Counted from the stretch's first letter, positions 1 to 10,427 are shown. The stretch: 64,000 nt of DNA from DATAXI01 sp963756185 (GCA_963756185.1 CAVWMS010000003.1:310001-374000), one strand, 5' to 3'. Translations and numbers: made by a program. Notes: generated from the sequence alone by a model not told the origin.

Positions 1-2460
1 CTCGTCGGCTCGACGGCCACCACCTCCGGCTCGGTCAGCGCCTCCGAATCAATCGGCCACATCACTCTCCTCCCCGAAGGTTCCTCAACCGGCTCGGTCA
101 TCGGCGGCAGCGGCGCCGGCACCGGCGAAATCAGCGCTCTCTCGATCGGCTCGGCCTCGATCGCCGGCCAGATCATGGGCTCGACCGCGGCGGATGCCGG
201 CATCGTCACCACCATGACCTCCATCGGCAGCATCTCGATTGCCGGCGGCATCAACGGCGGCGCCGGCGCCGGCAGCGGCGCCATTACCACCGGCACCAGC
301 GCGATTGGCAACATCGGGAGTATCAAGCTCGGCGGCAGCCTCACCGGTGGCGCCGGCGCGAACAGCGGCGTCATCATGGCGGGTGCGGACAACCCGGGTG
401 AATCGAGCGTTATTAGCGCCGTGACCATCACCGGCGGCATCGTCGGCGGCAGCGGCGACGGCAGCGGCGTCCTCTCCGCCGGCGGGACCGGCGCCGACGA
501 AACCGGTTCCATTGGCAGCGTGACCATCGGCACGGGCATTACCGGCGGGGCCGGCATGGGAAGCGGCCTCCTCAGCGTGATGACCGGCTCCGGATATGGT
601 GGCAAATTGACCTCGCTCTCCATTGCAAAGGGCGGCATTACCGGCGGCGGCGTCTCGGGCGGAACCGGCAGCAACGGCGCCGATTCCGGCCAGGTCTCCG
701 TCGACGGCGCCATCGGCTCGCTCAATCTCCACGGCGCCGCGTTGACCGGCGGCTACGGCGATTCTTCGGGCCTCATCGTCGGCGCTGACAGCCTCGGCTC
801 CCTCTCCCTCGGCTCGCTGGTCTCCGGCTCGGGAACCGGTTCGGGCGAAATTTCCACGCAGGGAAATCTCACTTCCCTCACCTTCAGCGGCGCGCCTTCC
901 TCCGCCACCTCGGTCGATACCGGCCTGGTCAATGTCTCCGGCTCCGCCGGCTCGATCACCGTGACGGGCAACATTGGCGGCGTGGCGGCCGGCGAGAACT
1001 CGGGTCTCTTCCTCATCGGCGGCGGTGCGAAGAGCATTTCCATCACCGGCTCACTGGTGGGCGGCGCGGGCCAGAACAGCGGCGCGATTTTTGCCGGCCT
1101 CGATGATTCCAGCGTCATCGGCTCGCTGACCGTCACCGGCGGCATCATCGGCGGCTCCGGCGCCGGCTCGGGCGAGGTATTCGGCGGCGGTGGCGTCACG
1201 AAGGCGTCCCTGGGCGACATCGTTGGCGGCGGCGGCCAATCGAGCGGCTCGCTCGTGAGCGATTACGCCATCGGTGCGGTCACCATCACCGGCAAGGGCG
1301 CCGGCGGCATGGTCAATAACTCGACCGTCCACGGCATCGTGGGAGGCGCGGGCGTAGATTCGGGACAGATTTCCGCCGGCGCTACCATCGGCTCGGTCAA
1401 GGTCACCGGCTCGCTCCAGGGCAACACCGGCGCCGGCAGCGGCGACATCCTCAGCCACTCGCTCTTCACCGCGACCGGCGACACCCAGGGCGACATCGGC
1501 TCGATTTCCATCTCCGGCGGCATCACCGCCTACATCGACACCGTCGACGCCTCGGACACCACCGTCCTCGCCGGCGCCAATTCCGCGCAAATCGACGCCG
1601 CCGGCAACATCAACAGCCTCACCGTCGGCGGCAGCGTCGCCGGCGGATTCGCCAACGGCACCGGCGCGATCCTCGCCGGGACTGATCTCATCGGCAGCAC
1701 CGGCGGCAATATCAACACCCTGAACATCGGCAGTCTCGTCGGCCCCGCGATTCCGCAAAACATGACGCTCGAGGGCTCCGGCTACATCGAGGCCGGCCAC
1801 ATCGGCACGCTCACCGCCGGCTACATCCAGGCAGGCGCGGCGGCGGCGGGCGCCACCTTCAGCGACGTCGGCGCCATCCTCGCCGCCAACGATATCGGCT
1901 CCCTCACCGTCACCGGCGAGGCGCCCAACACCACTGACGGCATCGATGGCACTTCCAGCAACCCCGTCGTCATTTCCGCCGTCGGCCAGCTCAACCCCGG
2001 CAAGACAGACCTCGCCATCGGCAAGATCGCCGTCGCGCAGGCCGTCACTTACACCGATTTCCTCGCCGGCTACAACCAGAGCGGCAACTCCCCGGGCATC
2101 GGCGTGCCGGCGCTCAATCAATTCGCCGACGTCAACGGCGCTGCCAGCATCGGCCCGGTGACCGTCGGCGGCTCATGGTCCGGCAGCAACCTGGTCGCCG
2201 GCGTCAATCACGGCGCGCCCGGCAGCTTCACTGGCGGCGCCAGCCTCATCTCCTCCGCCGGCAACCTCATCCCCAGCATCGCCTCCATCATCATCAAGGG
2301 GAACGTCACAGCCACCGGCAGCGACGGGCCAGATACCTACGGCTTCCTCGCGCAGAAGATCGGGACCTTTATCGTGGACGGCAAAACTCAGACCTTCCTC
2401 ATCGGCACGGACAACAACGTCGACGGCGCCGGCGACACCGACGCCCGCGAGGTGACCTAG
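1..2460 (+). CDS. Glycine-rich tandem-repeat surface/secreted protein (5' end outside window)
   Basis: The reading frame is open from base 1 and ends at TAG 2458-2460, so about 820 C-terminal residues are visible and the start lies upstream. The sequence is built from degenerate units of roughly 25-35 residues of the type G-S-I-x-I-x-G-G-I-x-G-G-x-G-x-x-S-G-x-I, with regular Ile/Val/Leu spaced by Gly/Ser. This is the look of a beta-solenoid or beta-helix. There are almost no charged residues, no catalytic motif and no sortase or lipid signal in the visible part. The tail (from about residue 650) is less repetitive. Long Gly/Ser solenoid proteins of this kind are common in Verrucomicrobia and are assumed to be exported, but no specific function is known. 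The antisense strand also has long open frames because of the GC skew; these are shadows. Confidence 0.8.
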   Translation, partial: LVGSTATTSGSVSASESIGHITLLPEGSSTGSVIGGSGAGTGEISALSIGSASIAGQIMGSTAADAGIVTTMTSIGSISIAGGINGGAGAGSGAITTGTSAIGNIGSIKLGGSLTGGAGANSGVIMAGADNPGESSVISAVTITGGIVGGSGDGSGVLSAGGTGADETGSIGSVTIGTGITGGAGMGSGLLSVMTGSGYGGKLTSLSIAKGGITGGGVSGGTGSNGADSGQVSVDGAIGSLNLHGAALTGGYGDSSGLIVGADSLGSLSLGSLVSGSGTGSGEISTQGNLTSLTFSGAPSSATSVDTGLVNVSGSAGSITVTGNIGGVAAGENSGLFLIGGGAKSISITGSLVGGAGQNSGAIFAGLDDSSVIGSLTVTGGIIGGSGAGSGEVFGGGGVTKASLGDIVGGGGQSSGSLVSDYAIGAVTITGKGAGGMVNNSTVHGIVGGAGVDSGQISAGATIGSVKVTGSLQGNTGAGSGDILSHSLFTATGDTQGDIGSISISGGITAYIDTVDASDTTVLAGANSAQIDAAGNINSLTVGGSVAGGFANGTGAILAGTDLIGSTGGNINTLNIGSLVGPAIPQNMTLEGSGYIEAGHIGTLTAGYIQAGAAAAGATFSDVGAILAANDIGSLTVTGEAPNTTDGIDGTSSNPVVISAVGQLNPGKTDLAIGKIAVAQAVTYTDFLAGYNQSGNSPGIGVPALNQFADVNGAASIGPVTVGGSWSGSNLVAGVNHGAPGSFTGGASLISSAGNLIPSIASIIIKGNVTATGSDGPDTYGFLAQKIGTFIVDGKTQTFLIGTDNNVDGAGDTDAREVT

Positions 2461-2493
2461 TGCACATTCACAAATACTGTGGCCGCTTCAAGA

Positions 2494-2574
2494 GTCCCCG
2501 AAGGGGACGGTAGACAATAGCCAGGGGCTTCAGCCCCTGGGTTCACGTGCAACGCGGTTAAGTCCCGCAGGGAC
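2494..2574. repeat. Intergenic cassette of three short hairpins
   Basis: Three small perfect inverted repeats lie within 81 bp just after the glycine-rich gene: GTCCCC-GAA-GGGGAC (2494-2508), CCAGGGGC-TTCA-GCCCCTGG (2521-2540) and GTCCC-GCA-GGGAC (2562-2574). No other copy was seen in this window. The layout resembles dispersed intergenic elements of PVC bacteria. It could also help terminate the upstream transcript. Confidence 0.55.
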
Positions 2575-2626
2575 GGCAGAGGCTACAGATTTTTTTAAAC
2601 TGCTCTAGCTCCCCCCAAAAGACAGA

Positions 2627-2652
2627 ACACCCGGACCACTCGGTCCGGGTGT
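2627..2652 (-). terminator. Rho-independent-like terminator of the transglutaminase-like gene
   Basis: An 11-bp perfect stem with a 4-nt loop (arms 2627-2637 and 2642-2652) lies about 30 bp after the stop codon at 2685. On the minus strand it is followed by a T-containing stretch (TTCTGTCTTTT). Confidence 0.7.
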
Positions 2653-2684
2653 CTGCGAGTCAGCCCAGAGACTCCAGTGAAAAT

Positions 2685-3266
2685 CTATCGTTGGGCAATC
2701 TCCCCGCTGTTGCTGCTGGCGGTGCTCGTCGCGGCCATGTAGATCACCGTCGAGCGATGCCTGAATTCGCCAGACTTGCTGAAGGAGTAGAAAGGGATGT
2801 ACTGGCTCGAGGAAACGCGGTCGGCGGGAATCGGGTCCCAGTTGTTCGTGCAATCGAGGATCCACCAGCGGTTGTCGTGCTCCCACATCAGCCAGGCGTG
2901 GGACATTTGCGAGCTGCTGCGGGCCTTGCCGATGACGAAACGGACCGTGCCGTCGCCCATTTCGTCGGCCAGCCAGAGCGCCTTCGCCTTGCAATCGCCG
3001 GCGTGGGTCGCCTCGGTAACCTGCGGCGGCGCGGCGACGTAGGGGCTGGTAAAGGAATAGCGGAACTCGCGGCCCTCGTGCATCAGGTGGCGGACGCGGT
3101 CCATCGAGGTCTGCTCGGTGCCGAGGTGGGTGAGGACCTGGCGGACCGGGGCCATGTAGGGATCGTACGGGGTGCCGGAGGCTGGAAAACCGAGATCGAG
3201 TGAAGTCCGGCCAAAGGCGGCAAACTGGGTGGCTAGGAAAGCGAGAGCGAGGAGGGCTGATTTCAT
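2685..3266 (-). CDS. Secreted transglutaminase-like superfamily protein
   Basis: This 193-residue protein starts at the ATG at 3266, which begins a signal peptide (MKSALLALAFLATQFAAFG). An ATG nine codons further upstream is possible but would spoil the signal peptide. The core fits the papain-like transglutaminase fold: the Cys in AGDCKAKALWLADEM, the His in SHAWLMWEHDNRWWILDCTN and the Asp that follows. The first half has no known domain. The family includes cysteine proteases and amidases, and the substrate cannot be told from sequence. It is divergent from the TPR gene, with about 200 bp between them, and ends in a strong hairpin. The start and the Cys-His-Asp order are read from sequence; the enzymatic role is inference. 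Confidence 0.7.
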   Translation of the reverse strand: MKSALLALAFLATQFAAFGRTSLDLGFPASGTPYDPYMAPVRQVLTHLGTEQTSMDRVRHLMHEGREFRYSFTSPYVAAPPQVTEATHAGDCKAKALWLADEMGDGTVRFVIGKARSSSQMSHAWLMWEHDNRWWILDCTNNWDPIPADRVSSSQYIPFYSFSKSGEFRHRSTVIYMAATSTASSNSGEIAQR

Positions 3267-3474
3267 AATAACTGTACTGACTAGAATTTCCATAATTCCA
3301 GTAGCCGCTTCCGTGCCACACCCCCAAAAGCCTCAAAAATTTTCCCGCAATGAATTTCACGCCGCCCCGTCCAACCCCTCCATGGCAGCCTTTGGCCCGG
3401 CGGGTTTCGCAGGAAAATGCGTCCTTTTGCACTTCCCTGAGGCCGATTGTTCCTGCCATAAAAGCCTGTTCCCA

Positions 3475-4848
3475 GTGGCTTGCCGGCTTCCCATCGCGGT
3501 TCTCTGCCTTTTCCTCCTGGCCTCACCAGCCTCGATGGCCGCCTCCAATGTCTCCCAATGGGAGAGCCAATTGAAGCTGGCCCAAACGGATGGCGACACC
3601 GATGCCGGCATCGAGCTCGCCCGCCGCATCATCACGCCCAAACCCCATGACGCCGCCGCCTGGAACGCATTCATCCAGGGGCTTATCAAAAATGAGGATT
3701 ACGACCGCGGCCTGGCCGCCGTCGCCGCGTGGCAATCGGTGGAAAAACATCCCACGGCCGCCATGGACGATTACCGCGGCCAGATTTTCCTCGCCCAAAA
3801 GCATCCCGCCGACGCCGAGCGCGCCTGGCGCGCGGCGATGACGCTGAAGGGGGTCGATTACCTCATCCTGAGCAATTTCGCCGATTTCCTGGAAAGCCGG
3901 GACCGTTGGAGCGAGTCGCTGCCGCTCCGCGCCCGGGCGGCGTCGCTCAAGCCCGCTGCCGCGCTCATTGCCGCGAAAGCCGGCGCGCTGCTGCACGTCC
4001 ATCAATGGGACGCCGCCAACACCGCCATCCAGAAAGCCAACAACCTCGACGCAACCGACAAGACGGTGCAGCAATGGCTGCCGGCAATCGAGTCGATCGA
4101 CCAGACGCTGCCGCAAATCAAGGCGCTCGACGCCCAGATTGCCGCGCATCCGAAGGACCCGGCGCCGCTGCTCGACCAGGCGATCCTCTTCACCCAGGCC
4201 AGCGGGCCGTCGCTCGCGCTTTCCAACGCCCGGCGCGCGCTTGCCATCGCCCCCGGCAGCACCCGCGCTCGGGTCCAGGCCGGCGAGGCGGAGCTGGACC
4301 TCGGCAAGCCAGACGAGGCTGCAAAATTCAAGGTGAGCCACGACCTGAAACGGGCGGCCAACGGCCACGTCGACCCGCAAGTGCTGCGCGACCTGGGCGA
4401 CGCCGACACCGCCGTCCTGCAAGACCCCGGCAAGGCCGCTCCCCTCGCCGCCCGCTCGAAAGTCCTCCGCAAGCTCAACCAATACGTCCTCGCCCTCGAT
4501 GACGCCCAGGCGGCGCTCCGCATCGATCCCAATTCGCCCGACGCCGAATTTGAAATGGGGCACGACCTCGACGGCCTCGGCCGGGCCGGCCAGGCGCTGC
4601 CGCACATCGTCCGCGCCACGCAATTGCGCCCCGACGATCCCGTGGCCTGGTATTACCGCGGCGTCGTCGAGGCAAACCGCGCCGATTTCAAGGCGGCGAT
4701 CCAATCTCAAACCCGCTCCCTCGCCCTCCGCGAATCCGCCGTCGCCCTCCAGGCGCGCATCGATTGCGAATTGCGCCTCGGCCTGGCCGACGCCGCCGCC
4801 GCCGACAGCCGCCGCCTCTCCCAGCTTGGTCCCGATACTCCGGAATGA
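3475..4848 (+). CDS. Exported tetratricopeptide-repeat (TPR) protein
   Basis: The frame is rich in 34-residue TPR helices: paired A-W, Y-x-x-A and A-L-x-L-x-P periodicities run through the whole mature protein, for example in the segments ending LRIDPNSPDAEFEMG and LRPDDPVAWYYRGV. The start is uncertain. A GTG at 3475 gives an immediate signal peptide (hydrophobic LPIAVLCLFLLASPASMA), while an ATG at 3382 would add 31 residues in front of it. The stop overlaps the ATG of the macroglobulin gene (ATGA at 4845-4848), so the two are probably translationally coupled. A role as a periplasmic scaffold for the alpha-2-macroglobulin/PBP1C pair is suggested only by this coupling. Confidence 0.75.
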   Translation: MACRLPIAVLCLFLLASPASMAASNVSQWESQLKLAQTDGDTDAGIELARRIITPKPHDAAAWNAFIQGLIKNEDYDRGLAAVAAWQSVEKHPTAAMDDYRGQIFLAQKHPADAERAWRAAMTLKGVDYLILSNFADFLESRDRWSESLPLRARAASLKPAAALIAAKAGALLHVHQWDAANTAIQKANNLDATDKTVQQWLPAIESIDQTLPQIKALDAQIAAHPKDPAPLLDQAILFTQASGPSLALSNARRALAIAPGSTRARVQAGEAELDLGKPDEAAKFKVSHDLKRAANGHVDPQVLRDLGDADTAVLQDPGKAAPLAARSKVLRKLNQYVLALDDAQAALRIDPNSPDAEFEMGHDLDGLGRAGQALPHIVRATQLRPDDPVAWYYRGVVEANRADFKAAIQSQTRSLALRESAVALQARIDCELRLGLADAAAADSRRLSQLGPDTPE

Positions 4849-7800
4849 AACACGCCTTCCTTCTGTTCCTGTGCGCCGCGCTCCTCGCGCCGGGCGCGCG
4901 CGCCGCCGACGACAATTCCGCGTCCACCGCCGGCGGCATCAGCATCAGCCCGGACAGCGGCGACATCACGCCCGGGGTCGTCATCTCGATTTCATTCCCG
5001 GTTCCCATGGTCGCGGCCAACCGCATCGACATGGGGGGCCAGCCATGCCCGTTTGTCGCGCAGCCGGCGCTCACCGGCACGTTTCTCTGGAAAAGCCAGA
5101 CGGAGGGGGAATTGACCGTCGCCAGCGTCGTGGCGGGCGCGACCCATCACTGCACGCTCGCGCCCGGCCTCAAGGATGCGAACGGCGACGCCTTCTCCGT
5201 GCCGCAATGGGGCGTCGATTACACCACGCCCGCGTTCACCCTCTCCACCGACGACGAGTCCAGCGACCAACTTTCCGCGCAGCCGCACATCCCGATCACC
5301 TCGACCTATGACGTGCTGCTGGCCGACGTGGCCACGCACGCCTGGATACAGGACCGCGACTCGCGCGCCCATTTCCCCGTCGAGATCATCCAGACCACCG
5401 ACGGCCCGCCCGAGGCGAAGGAATTCCACGTGATGCCGCGCGATCCGCTGCCGCCGGAGCACACGTATGACCTGGTGATCGAGGGATTGCAGGAATCGAA
5501 AGGCCGCCAGCCGCTCGCTTATCCCGCGGTTTTCCCGCTCGGCGATACGCATGCGCTGAAAGTCGATTGGGTCGGCGCCTTCAACCACGCGCTCGACAAG
5601 CCAACCATCGCCGTGAAGTTCAACGACTCGATCCCGCCCGACAACCTCCAGCCGGGCATGATCCGCATCACGCCCGACGTGCCGAATCTCCAGCTCGTCG
5701 ACAATGGCGACGAGGTCGATTTCACCGGCGATTTCGACCTTTCCCAGCGTTACCACGTCACGGTTTCCACCGCGTTCGCCGGCGAACGCGGCTACGCGCT
5801 GCCCGCCGAGTCCCGCTGGTTTGCCTCCTTCCCGCCGCGCCAGCCGGCCATCTCTTTTCCCGGGCCGCGCCTTTTCCTGCGAGGGCGCGACCAGTTGCAC
5901 TTTGCCTTTCTCCAGAGCCACACGCCCGCCGTCACATGGAAGCTCGCCCAGGTCCCGCTCGAAAAATTGCCCGCCGTCAATCGCCGCCTCGATGAATACA
6001 ACCAAAACGAGACGGACCCGCTGACCGGCGAGGACATTCCCGATCCCGCCACCGACTCGTACAAACAAAAGCAAACCGAACTGCTCATCGACGCCTTCAA
6101 TCTCCCGGTGGCGCTCACCGGCTCGACCGCCGCGACGGACAGCGCCGCCGGCGACCAGCTTCGCGACATCACCGCGCCGCTTCCCGGCGGCGCGCCGCTC
6201 TCCGGGCCATATCTTATCGAAGCCTCGGCGACGCTTCCCGATGGCCGCATCGTCGGCGGGCGCGCGCTGGTCATCTTCAGCGATTACATCCTCGCGCAAA
6301 AGCGCTCGCCCACGCAGGTGTTCATCCATGTGTCGCGCATGTCCGACGCGCTTCCGCTCGGCGGCGTCACCGTCCGCGCCGTGACCTATGACAACATCGA
6401 ACTCGAGCGCGCCGTCACCGACTCCCAGGGCCTCGCCACTTTTTCAAAGGCGGCGCTTTTCCCCCCGAAGAAACCGGCTGCGTATTATTTCATCGCCGAT
6501 ACCGTCGGCGGCCCGTCGCTCGCGTTTGTGGATGAATCCAATTTCACCTCCGGCGCCGACACCCTGACGCCGCCGGAGAAAAATCATTGCCTCATCATCA
6601 CCGACCGCAACCTTTACCGCCCCGGCGAGGATGTGAAGATCAAGGGCCTGCTGCGCGACAAGGGCGATTCCGGCCTCGAGATTCCGCCGCCCGGCGACGT
6701 CCACTGGCAGGTCATCCAGGGCGACGGCGGAAAATCGATCGGCGAAGGGACCGCGCCTCTCTCCGATTACGGCGCGTTCGAAGCCACATGGCATGTGCCC
6801 TCCGGCTCGGCGCTCGGCCCCTGCACGCTGACCTGCGCGCGCGGCAACGTCGTTTATTCCGGCTCGACGGCCATCGACATCGAGGAGTACCGCGTGCCGC
6901 TCTTTTTCGTCGATGTCTCGGCCGCCACGGAGACCGGCACGGCGGCGCACGCGCAAGTCCGCTCGACATTTTTCCACGGCGGCGCCAACTCCGACGCGCG
7001 CGTCCATTGGAAGGCGCAATGGAGCGCCCTGGCCGAGACCGGCAGCAACACCCTGCGCTACAACACCTACACCCAGGTCGGCCCGGCCATCGATCCCGAC
7101 AACATGCCCTCGCAAACCATCGAGGGCGACGTGCGCCTCGACAACAACGGCCAGGCCAATCTCGTTTGCAATTCCCCCTTTGCCGCCAATCCGGCCGTCG
7201 GCATCTCGAATGTGAACTGGACCGCCGATGTCACCTCGATTGACGGCCAGACCATCACCGGCGGCACCGCGACCGTTCTCTCCGTCGGGCCCGCGATCCT
7301 CGGCGTTTATGCCGAGGAGAAAACCGATGCGCCGCGCGGCATCAACGTGACGCTCGACGCGGTCGATCCCGACGGCAACGCCATCGATCCCTCGAAGGCG
7401 GTCAACGTCACCGCCGATCTTTACCACGTCACCACCAAAACCGTGAAGGAGCAGGTCGCCCCGCTCGTCTTCCGCTACCGCAACGACGACGAGTTCGCGA
7501 AAGTCGATTCGCGCAGCGCGGTTGCTCCCGGCTCCCTCGTTTTTTCCGCGACCAATACGGGCCGTTACGTGATTGCCGTGCGCGCGCGCGACATCAACAC
7601 GCCCGTGGTCGCCTGCGAGACCACCGTCACCGGCGAGCAGCCAGCCGAGCTGCCGGTCGAAAACGACAGCTCCTTCAGCCTTACCACGCGCAAGGAACCG
7701 TGGCTGCCCGGCGACAAGGCGGTCTTCACGATCCAGGCTCCGTACGCGGGCGTTGCCTGGGCATGCGTCGAGACCGACAGGATCCTCGATTCCGTCATCG

Positions 7801-10403
7801 TCCCGCTCACCGGCAACGCCGCGCGCATCGAAATCCCGGTCAAGAAGGATTATGCGCCGAACGCGACGCTGAGCGTCTATCTTTTGCGCCCCGGCGGCCG
7901 CGCCGATCTTCCCTACGAGCGCTTCGCCACCGTGCCGTTCCTCGTGAGCAGGCCCGACCGCGAACTCAACCTGGCGCCCCATCTCGATCACACCGAGGCG
8001 CGCCCCGGCCAGACCATTCACGGTGAGGTGCGGGCCACGAGCGAGGGCAAGCCGGTCGCGGCCGCGGACCTCGCGGTGTTCGCCGTCGATGACGCGGTGC
8101 TGCAGCTCGGCCAATGGGCGCTTCCCGACGCGCTCGGCGAATTCTATCCCCAGAATCCGTTCGGCATCGCCAGCTACCAGGCGCTCGACCACTTCAGCGC
8201 GGGCATTGACGCGCATGGCCAATTCCAGAAAGGCTTCATCATCGGCGGCGGCGGGGAAGCCGAGTCCCCGGGAGCCGGCAACGCTTTGCGCAAGGAATTC
8301 CGCACGCTCGCGTTTTGGGAAGGCAGCCTCAAGACCGGCGCCGACGGCAAGGCGACGTTCGCCTTTGACGCCCCGGACAACCTGACGACCTACCGGCTCA
8401 TCGCCATCGGCCAGACGAAATCGAACCAGTTCGGCGGAGACTCGAGCCAGACGGTCGAGATCACCAAGCCGCTCCTGGTCGATCCCTCCCTGCCGCGCTT
8501 CCTGCGCAATGGCGATGAAGTCGAATTGCGCGCCGTGGTGCGCCAGAGCTTTGCCGATTCCGCCCCCGTTACCGCGCATTGCTCCGCCAGTCCCGGCTGC
8601 ACCCTCGAGGCGGCGCCCACTTTCAGCGGCACCGCCGACCGCAATGCGCCGCTGGTGCTCCGTTTCAAGGCAAAGATCGACGATCCCGATCTCGCTCCGG
8701 TCAACGTCCGCTTCGATGCTTCGGCGGCGTCCGATTCCTCGATGGCCGATTCCGTCGAGGTCAGCATTCCGGTGATTCCGCCCACCATCCTGCGGCACGA
8801 GAGCATCGCGGGCGGATTCAGCGGGCCGAATTTCGATCCGCGCACTTTCATGCCGAAGGAATGGCCCCAGGGTTCCGGCAGTTACTCCGCCACGCTCTCG
8901 ACCTCGCCATGGCTGCCCGCGCTCGCCGGCATCCCGACGATTTTGGATTACCCGCACGGCTGCTTCGAGCAATCGAGCAGCAAGCTGCTCTGTTACTCGC
9001 TGCTGGCCGGGCTCATGGATTATCTGCCCGGGGCCGAGTCGCGGCTTGCCGATTACAAAACGATCTACCAGCACTCGATTGAGCAGATCAACGACTCGGT
9101 CCTCACCGATGGCCGGCTGCCGCTCTGGCCGGGCGAAACGGAACCGAACGACTACGCGACCTGCCAGGTCAGTTGGGCGCTGCTCGCCGCGGCCGATGAC
9201 GGCTTCGACATTCCGGAGGGCCTCGCCGACAAGCTGCACGGCGGCGTGAAGGTCATTGCCACGGGCAACGACGACCTGGACATCCGCGCATTCGCCCTTT
9301 TGGTCCTCGCTCTGTCGAAGGATGGAGCCGATTACTCCGCCACGGCCGAGGATATTTACCTCCATCGCACGAATATGAGCACCGATGGCCGCGCATTCCT
9401 CGCCTTGGCGCTGCACACGCTCAACATCATGCAGAAGGAGAAGCTCCAGTTGATGCGCGAGATCGACAAGCCGATTCCGCCCGCCGCGTTCAAGCCCGAC
9501 ACGTTCGGCTCGACCAATCGCACCGCGGGCATTGTCGCGATGGCCTTCGAGACCATCAATCCGCCCAATTTCACCGCGGCGAAAAAGGCCGCGATCCAAA
9601 AGCAGGTCCAGGACATTCTCGATTCCGCCTCCGCGCTCGGCACGCAGGACGATACCAGCTATTGGATCCTCAGGTTCAATGGCGGCTATTCGATTTTCCT
9701 GACCGTTTATTCGACGCAGGAGAATCTCTGGCTGTTGCTCGCCTTCAAATCGATGATCGAGGCGCAGCCGCCCGCGGCGCTCGGCAACCCGCAGCCGCCG
9801 CCCGCAGCCGTCTCGAAGAATGGCGCGACCGCCGCGTGGACGGCGCAGAATATTGCGAGCCCGTCCGCGCTGACAGGGCTCAACAAAGTCCCGCTGACCT
9901 TCCTCATGCAGGGTGATTACCGGCTTCCGCAGCTCGATACCCCGCGCGTGGACCGCGGCATCCGCGTCGAGCGGGTGGTGCATGACCTGACCGACTCGAA
10001 GCGCACCGGCGCGGAAGACGCGCCTTACCACATCGGCGACCAGTTGCTGGTGACTTACCGCGTCTTTACGGAGAAACAGCAATATTACATCGCGCTCGAG
10101 GATTCGCTGCCCGCCGCGTTCGAGACGGTCAATCCCGACATCGCGCAGATCGGAAAATTCTTCGAGCTGCCCCCTCCCGATCCCGGCGACACACTGCTCG
10201 ATCTCTCCCATTCCGAAATCGGCGACCAGTCGACGCTTCTCTATTTCGACGATGTGCCGCCCGGCTCCGGCGTCTATTCGATCCTTGCGCGTGTGACCGC
10301 TGCCGGCCTCTTCCGCTGGCCCGCCACGCAGGTCAACCCGATGTACGACAGCCGCTACTCCGGCCTCTCCGCGTCGAGCGTCTGCTACGTCTCCGCCGAA
10401 TGA
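4845..10403 (+). CDS. Bacterial alpha-2-macroglobulin (YfhM-like protease trap)
   Basis: This protein of about 1852 residues starts at the ATG overlapping the TPR stop and opens with a signal peptide (MKHAFLLFLCAALLAPGARA). The architecture is that of large bacterial macroglobulins: N-terminal MG domains, a bait-like region, then the thioester domain with the intact motif G-C-F-E-Q. The thioester Cys is about residue 1373, in the codon at 8961. A helical thioester-domain barrel and a C-terminal receptor-binding-like domain follow. The family traps attacking proteases covalently in the periplasm. E. coli YfhM is a lipoprotein, but this copy has no lipobox cysteine after the signal sequence, so it may be soluble. 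The PBP1C gene lies 24 bp downstream, the standard pairing. A 1327-residue open frame on the opposite strand is a codon-bias shadow. Confidence 0.93.
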   Translation: MKHAFLLFLCAALLAPGARAADDNSASTAGGISISPDSGDITPGVVISISFPVPMVAANRIDMGGQPCPFVAQPALTGTFLWKSQTEGELTVASVVAGATHHCTLAPGLKDANGDAFSVPQWGVDYTTPAFTLSTDDESSDQLSAQPHIPITSTYDVLLADVATHAWIQDRDSRAHFPVEIIQTTDGPPEAKEFHVMPRDPLPPEHTYDLVIEGLQESKGRQPLAYPAVFPLGDTHALKVDWVGAFNHALDKPTIAVKFNDSIPPDNLQPGMIRITPDVPNLQLVDNGDEVDFTGDFDLSQRYHVTVSTAFAGERGYALPAESRWFASFPPRQPAISFPGPRLFLRGRDQLHFAFLQSHTPAVTWKLAQVPLEKLPAVNRRLDEYNQNETDPLTGEDIPDPATDSYKQKQTELLIDAFNLPVALTGSTAATDSAAGDQLRDITAPLPGGAPLSGPYLIEASATLPDGRIVGGRALVIFSDYILAQKRSPTQVFIHVSRMSDALPLGGVTVRAVTYDNIELERAVTDSQGLATFSKAALFPPKKPAAYYFIADTVGGPSLAFVDESNFTSGADTLTPPEKNHCLIITDRNLYRPGEDVKIKGLLRDKGDSGLEIPPPGDVHWQVIQGDGGKSIGEGTAPLSDYGAFEATWHVPSGSALGPCTLTCARGNVVYSGSTAIDIEEYRVPLFFVDVSAATETGTAAHAQVRSTFFHGGANSDARVHWKAQWSALAETGSNTLRYNTYTQVGPAIDPDNMPSQTIEGDVRLDNNGQANLVCNSPFAANPAVGISNVNWTADVTSIDGQTITGGTATVLSVGPAILGVYAEEKTDAPRGINVTLDAVDPDGNAIDPSKAVNVTADLYHVTTKTVKEQVAPLVFRYRNDDEFAKVDSRSAVAPGSLVFSATNTGRYVIAVRARDINTPVVACETTVTGEQPAELPVENDSSFSLTTRKEPWLPGDKAVFTIQAPYAGVAWACVETDRILDSVIVPLTGNAARIEIPVKKDYAPNATLSVYLLRPGGRADLPYERFATVPFLVSRPDRELNLAPHLDHTEARPGQTIHGEVRATSEGKPVAAADLAVFAVDDAVLQLGQWALPDALGEFYPQNPFGIASYQALDHFSAGIDAHGQFQKGFIIGGGGEAESPGAGNALRKEFRTLAFWEGSLKTGADGKATFAFDAPDNLTTYRLIAIGQTKSNQFGGDSSQTVEITKPLLVDPSLPRFLRNGDEVELRAVVRQSFADSAPVTAHCSASPGCTLEAAPTFSGTADRNAPLVLRFKAKIDDPDLAPVNVRFDASAASDSSMADSVEVSIPVIPPTILRHESIAGGFSGPNFDPRTFMPKEWPQGSGSYSATLSTSPWLPALAGIPTILDYPHGCFEQSSSKLLCYSLLAGLMDYLPGAESRLADYKTIYQHSIEQINDSVLTDGRLPLWPGETEPNDYATCQVSWALLAAADDGFDIPEGLADKLHGGVKVIATGNDDLDIRAFALLVLALSKDGADYSATAEDIYLHRTNMSTDGRAFLALALHTLNIMQKEKLQLMREIDKPIPPAAFKPDTFGSTNRTAGIVAMAFETINPPNFTAAKKAAIQKQVQDILDSASALGTQDDTSYWILRFNGGYSIFLTVYSTQENLWLLLAFKSMIEAQPPAALGNPQPPPAAVSKNGATAAWTAQNIASPSALTGLNKVPLTFLMQGDYRLPQLDTPRVDRGIRVERVVHDLTDSKRTGAEDAPYHIGDQLLVTYRVFTEKQQYYIALEDSLPAAFETVNPDIAQIGKFFELPPPDPGDTLLDLSHSEIGDQSTLLYFDDVPPGSGVYSILARVTAAGLFRWPATQVNPMYDSRYSGLSASSVCYVSAE

Positions 10404-10427
10404 GCATGCCTCTCGATTGAATCCCAA

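Noticed and set aside
3523..4710. 395-codon minus-strand frame opposite the TPR gene
   Set aside because: Shadow of the TPR repeats; no start context or domain.
6444..10427. 1327-codon open frame on the minus strand opposite the macroglobulin gene
   Set aside because: It mirrors the codon bias of the real gene, is rich in Arg/Gly/Ala without any domain, and lies fully antisense to a protein with an intact thioester motif.
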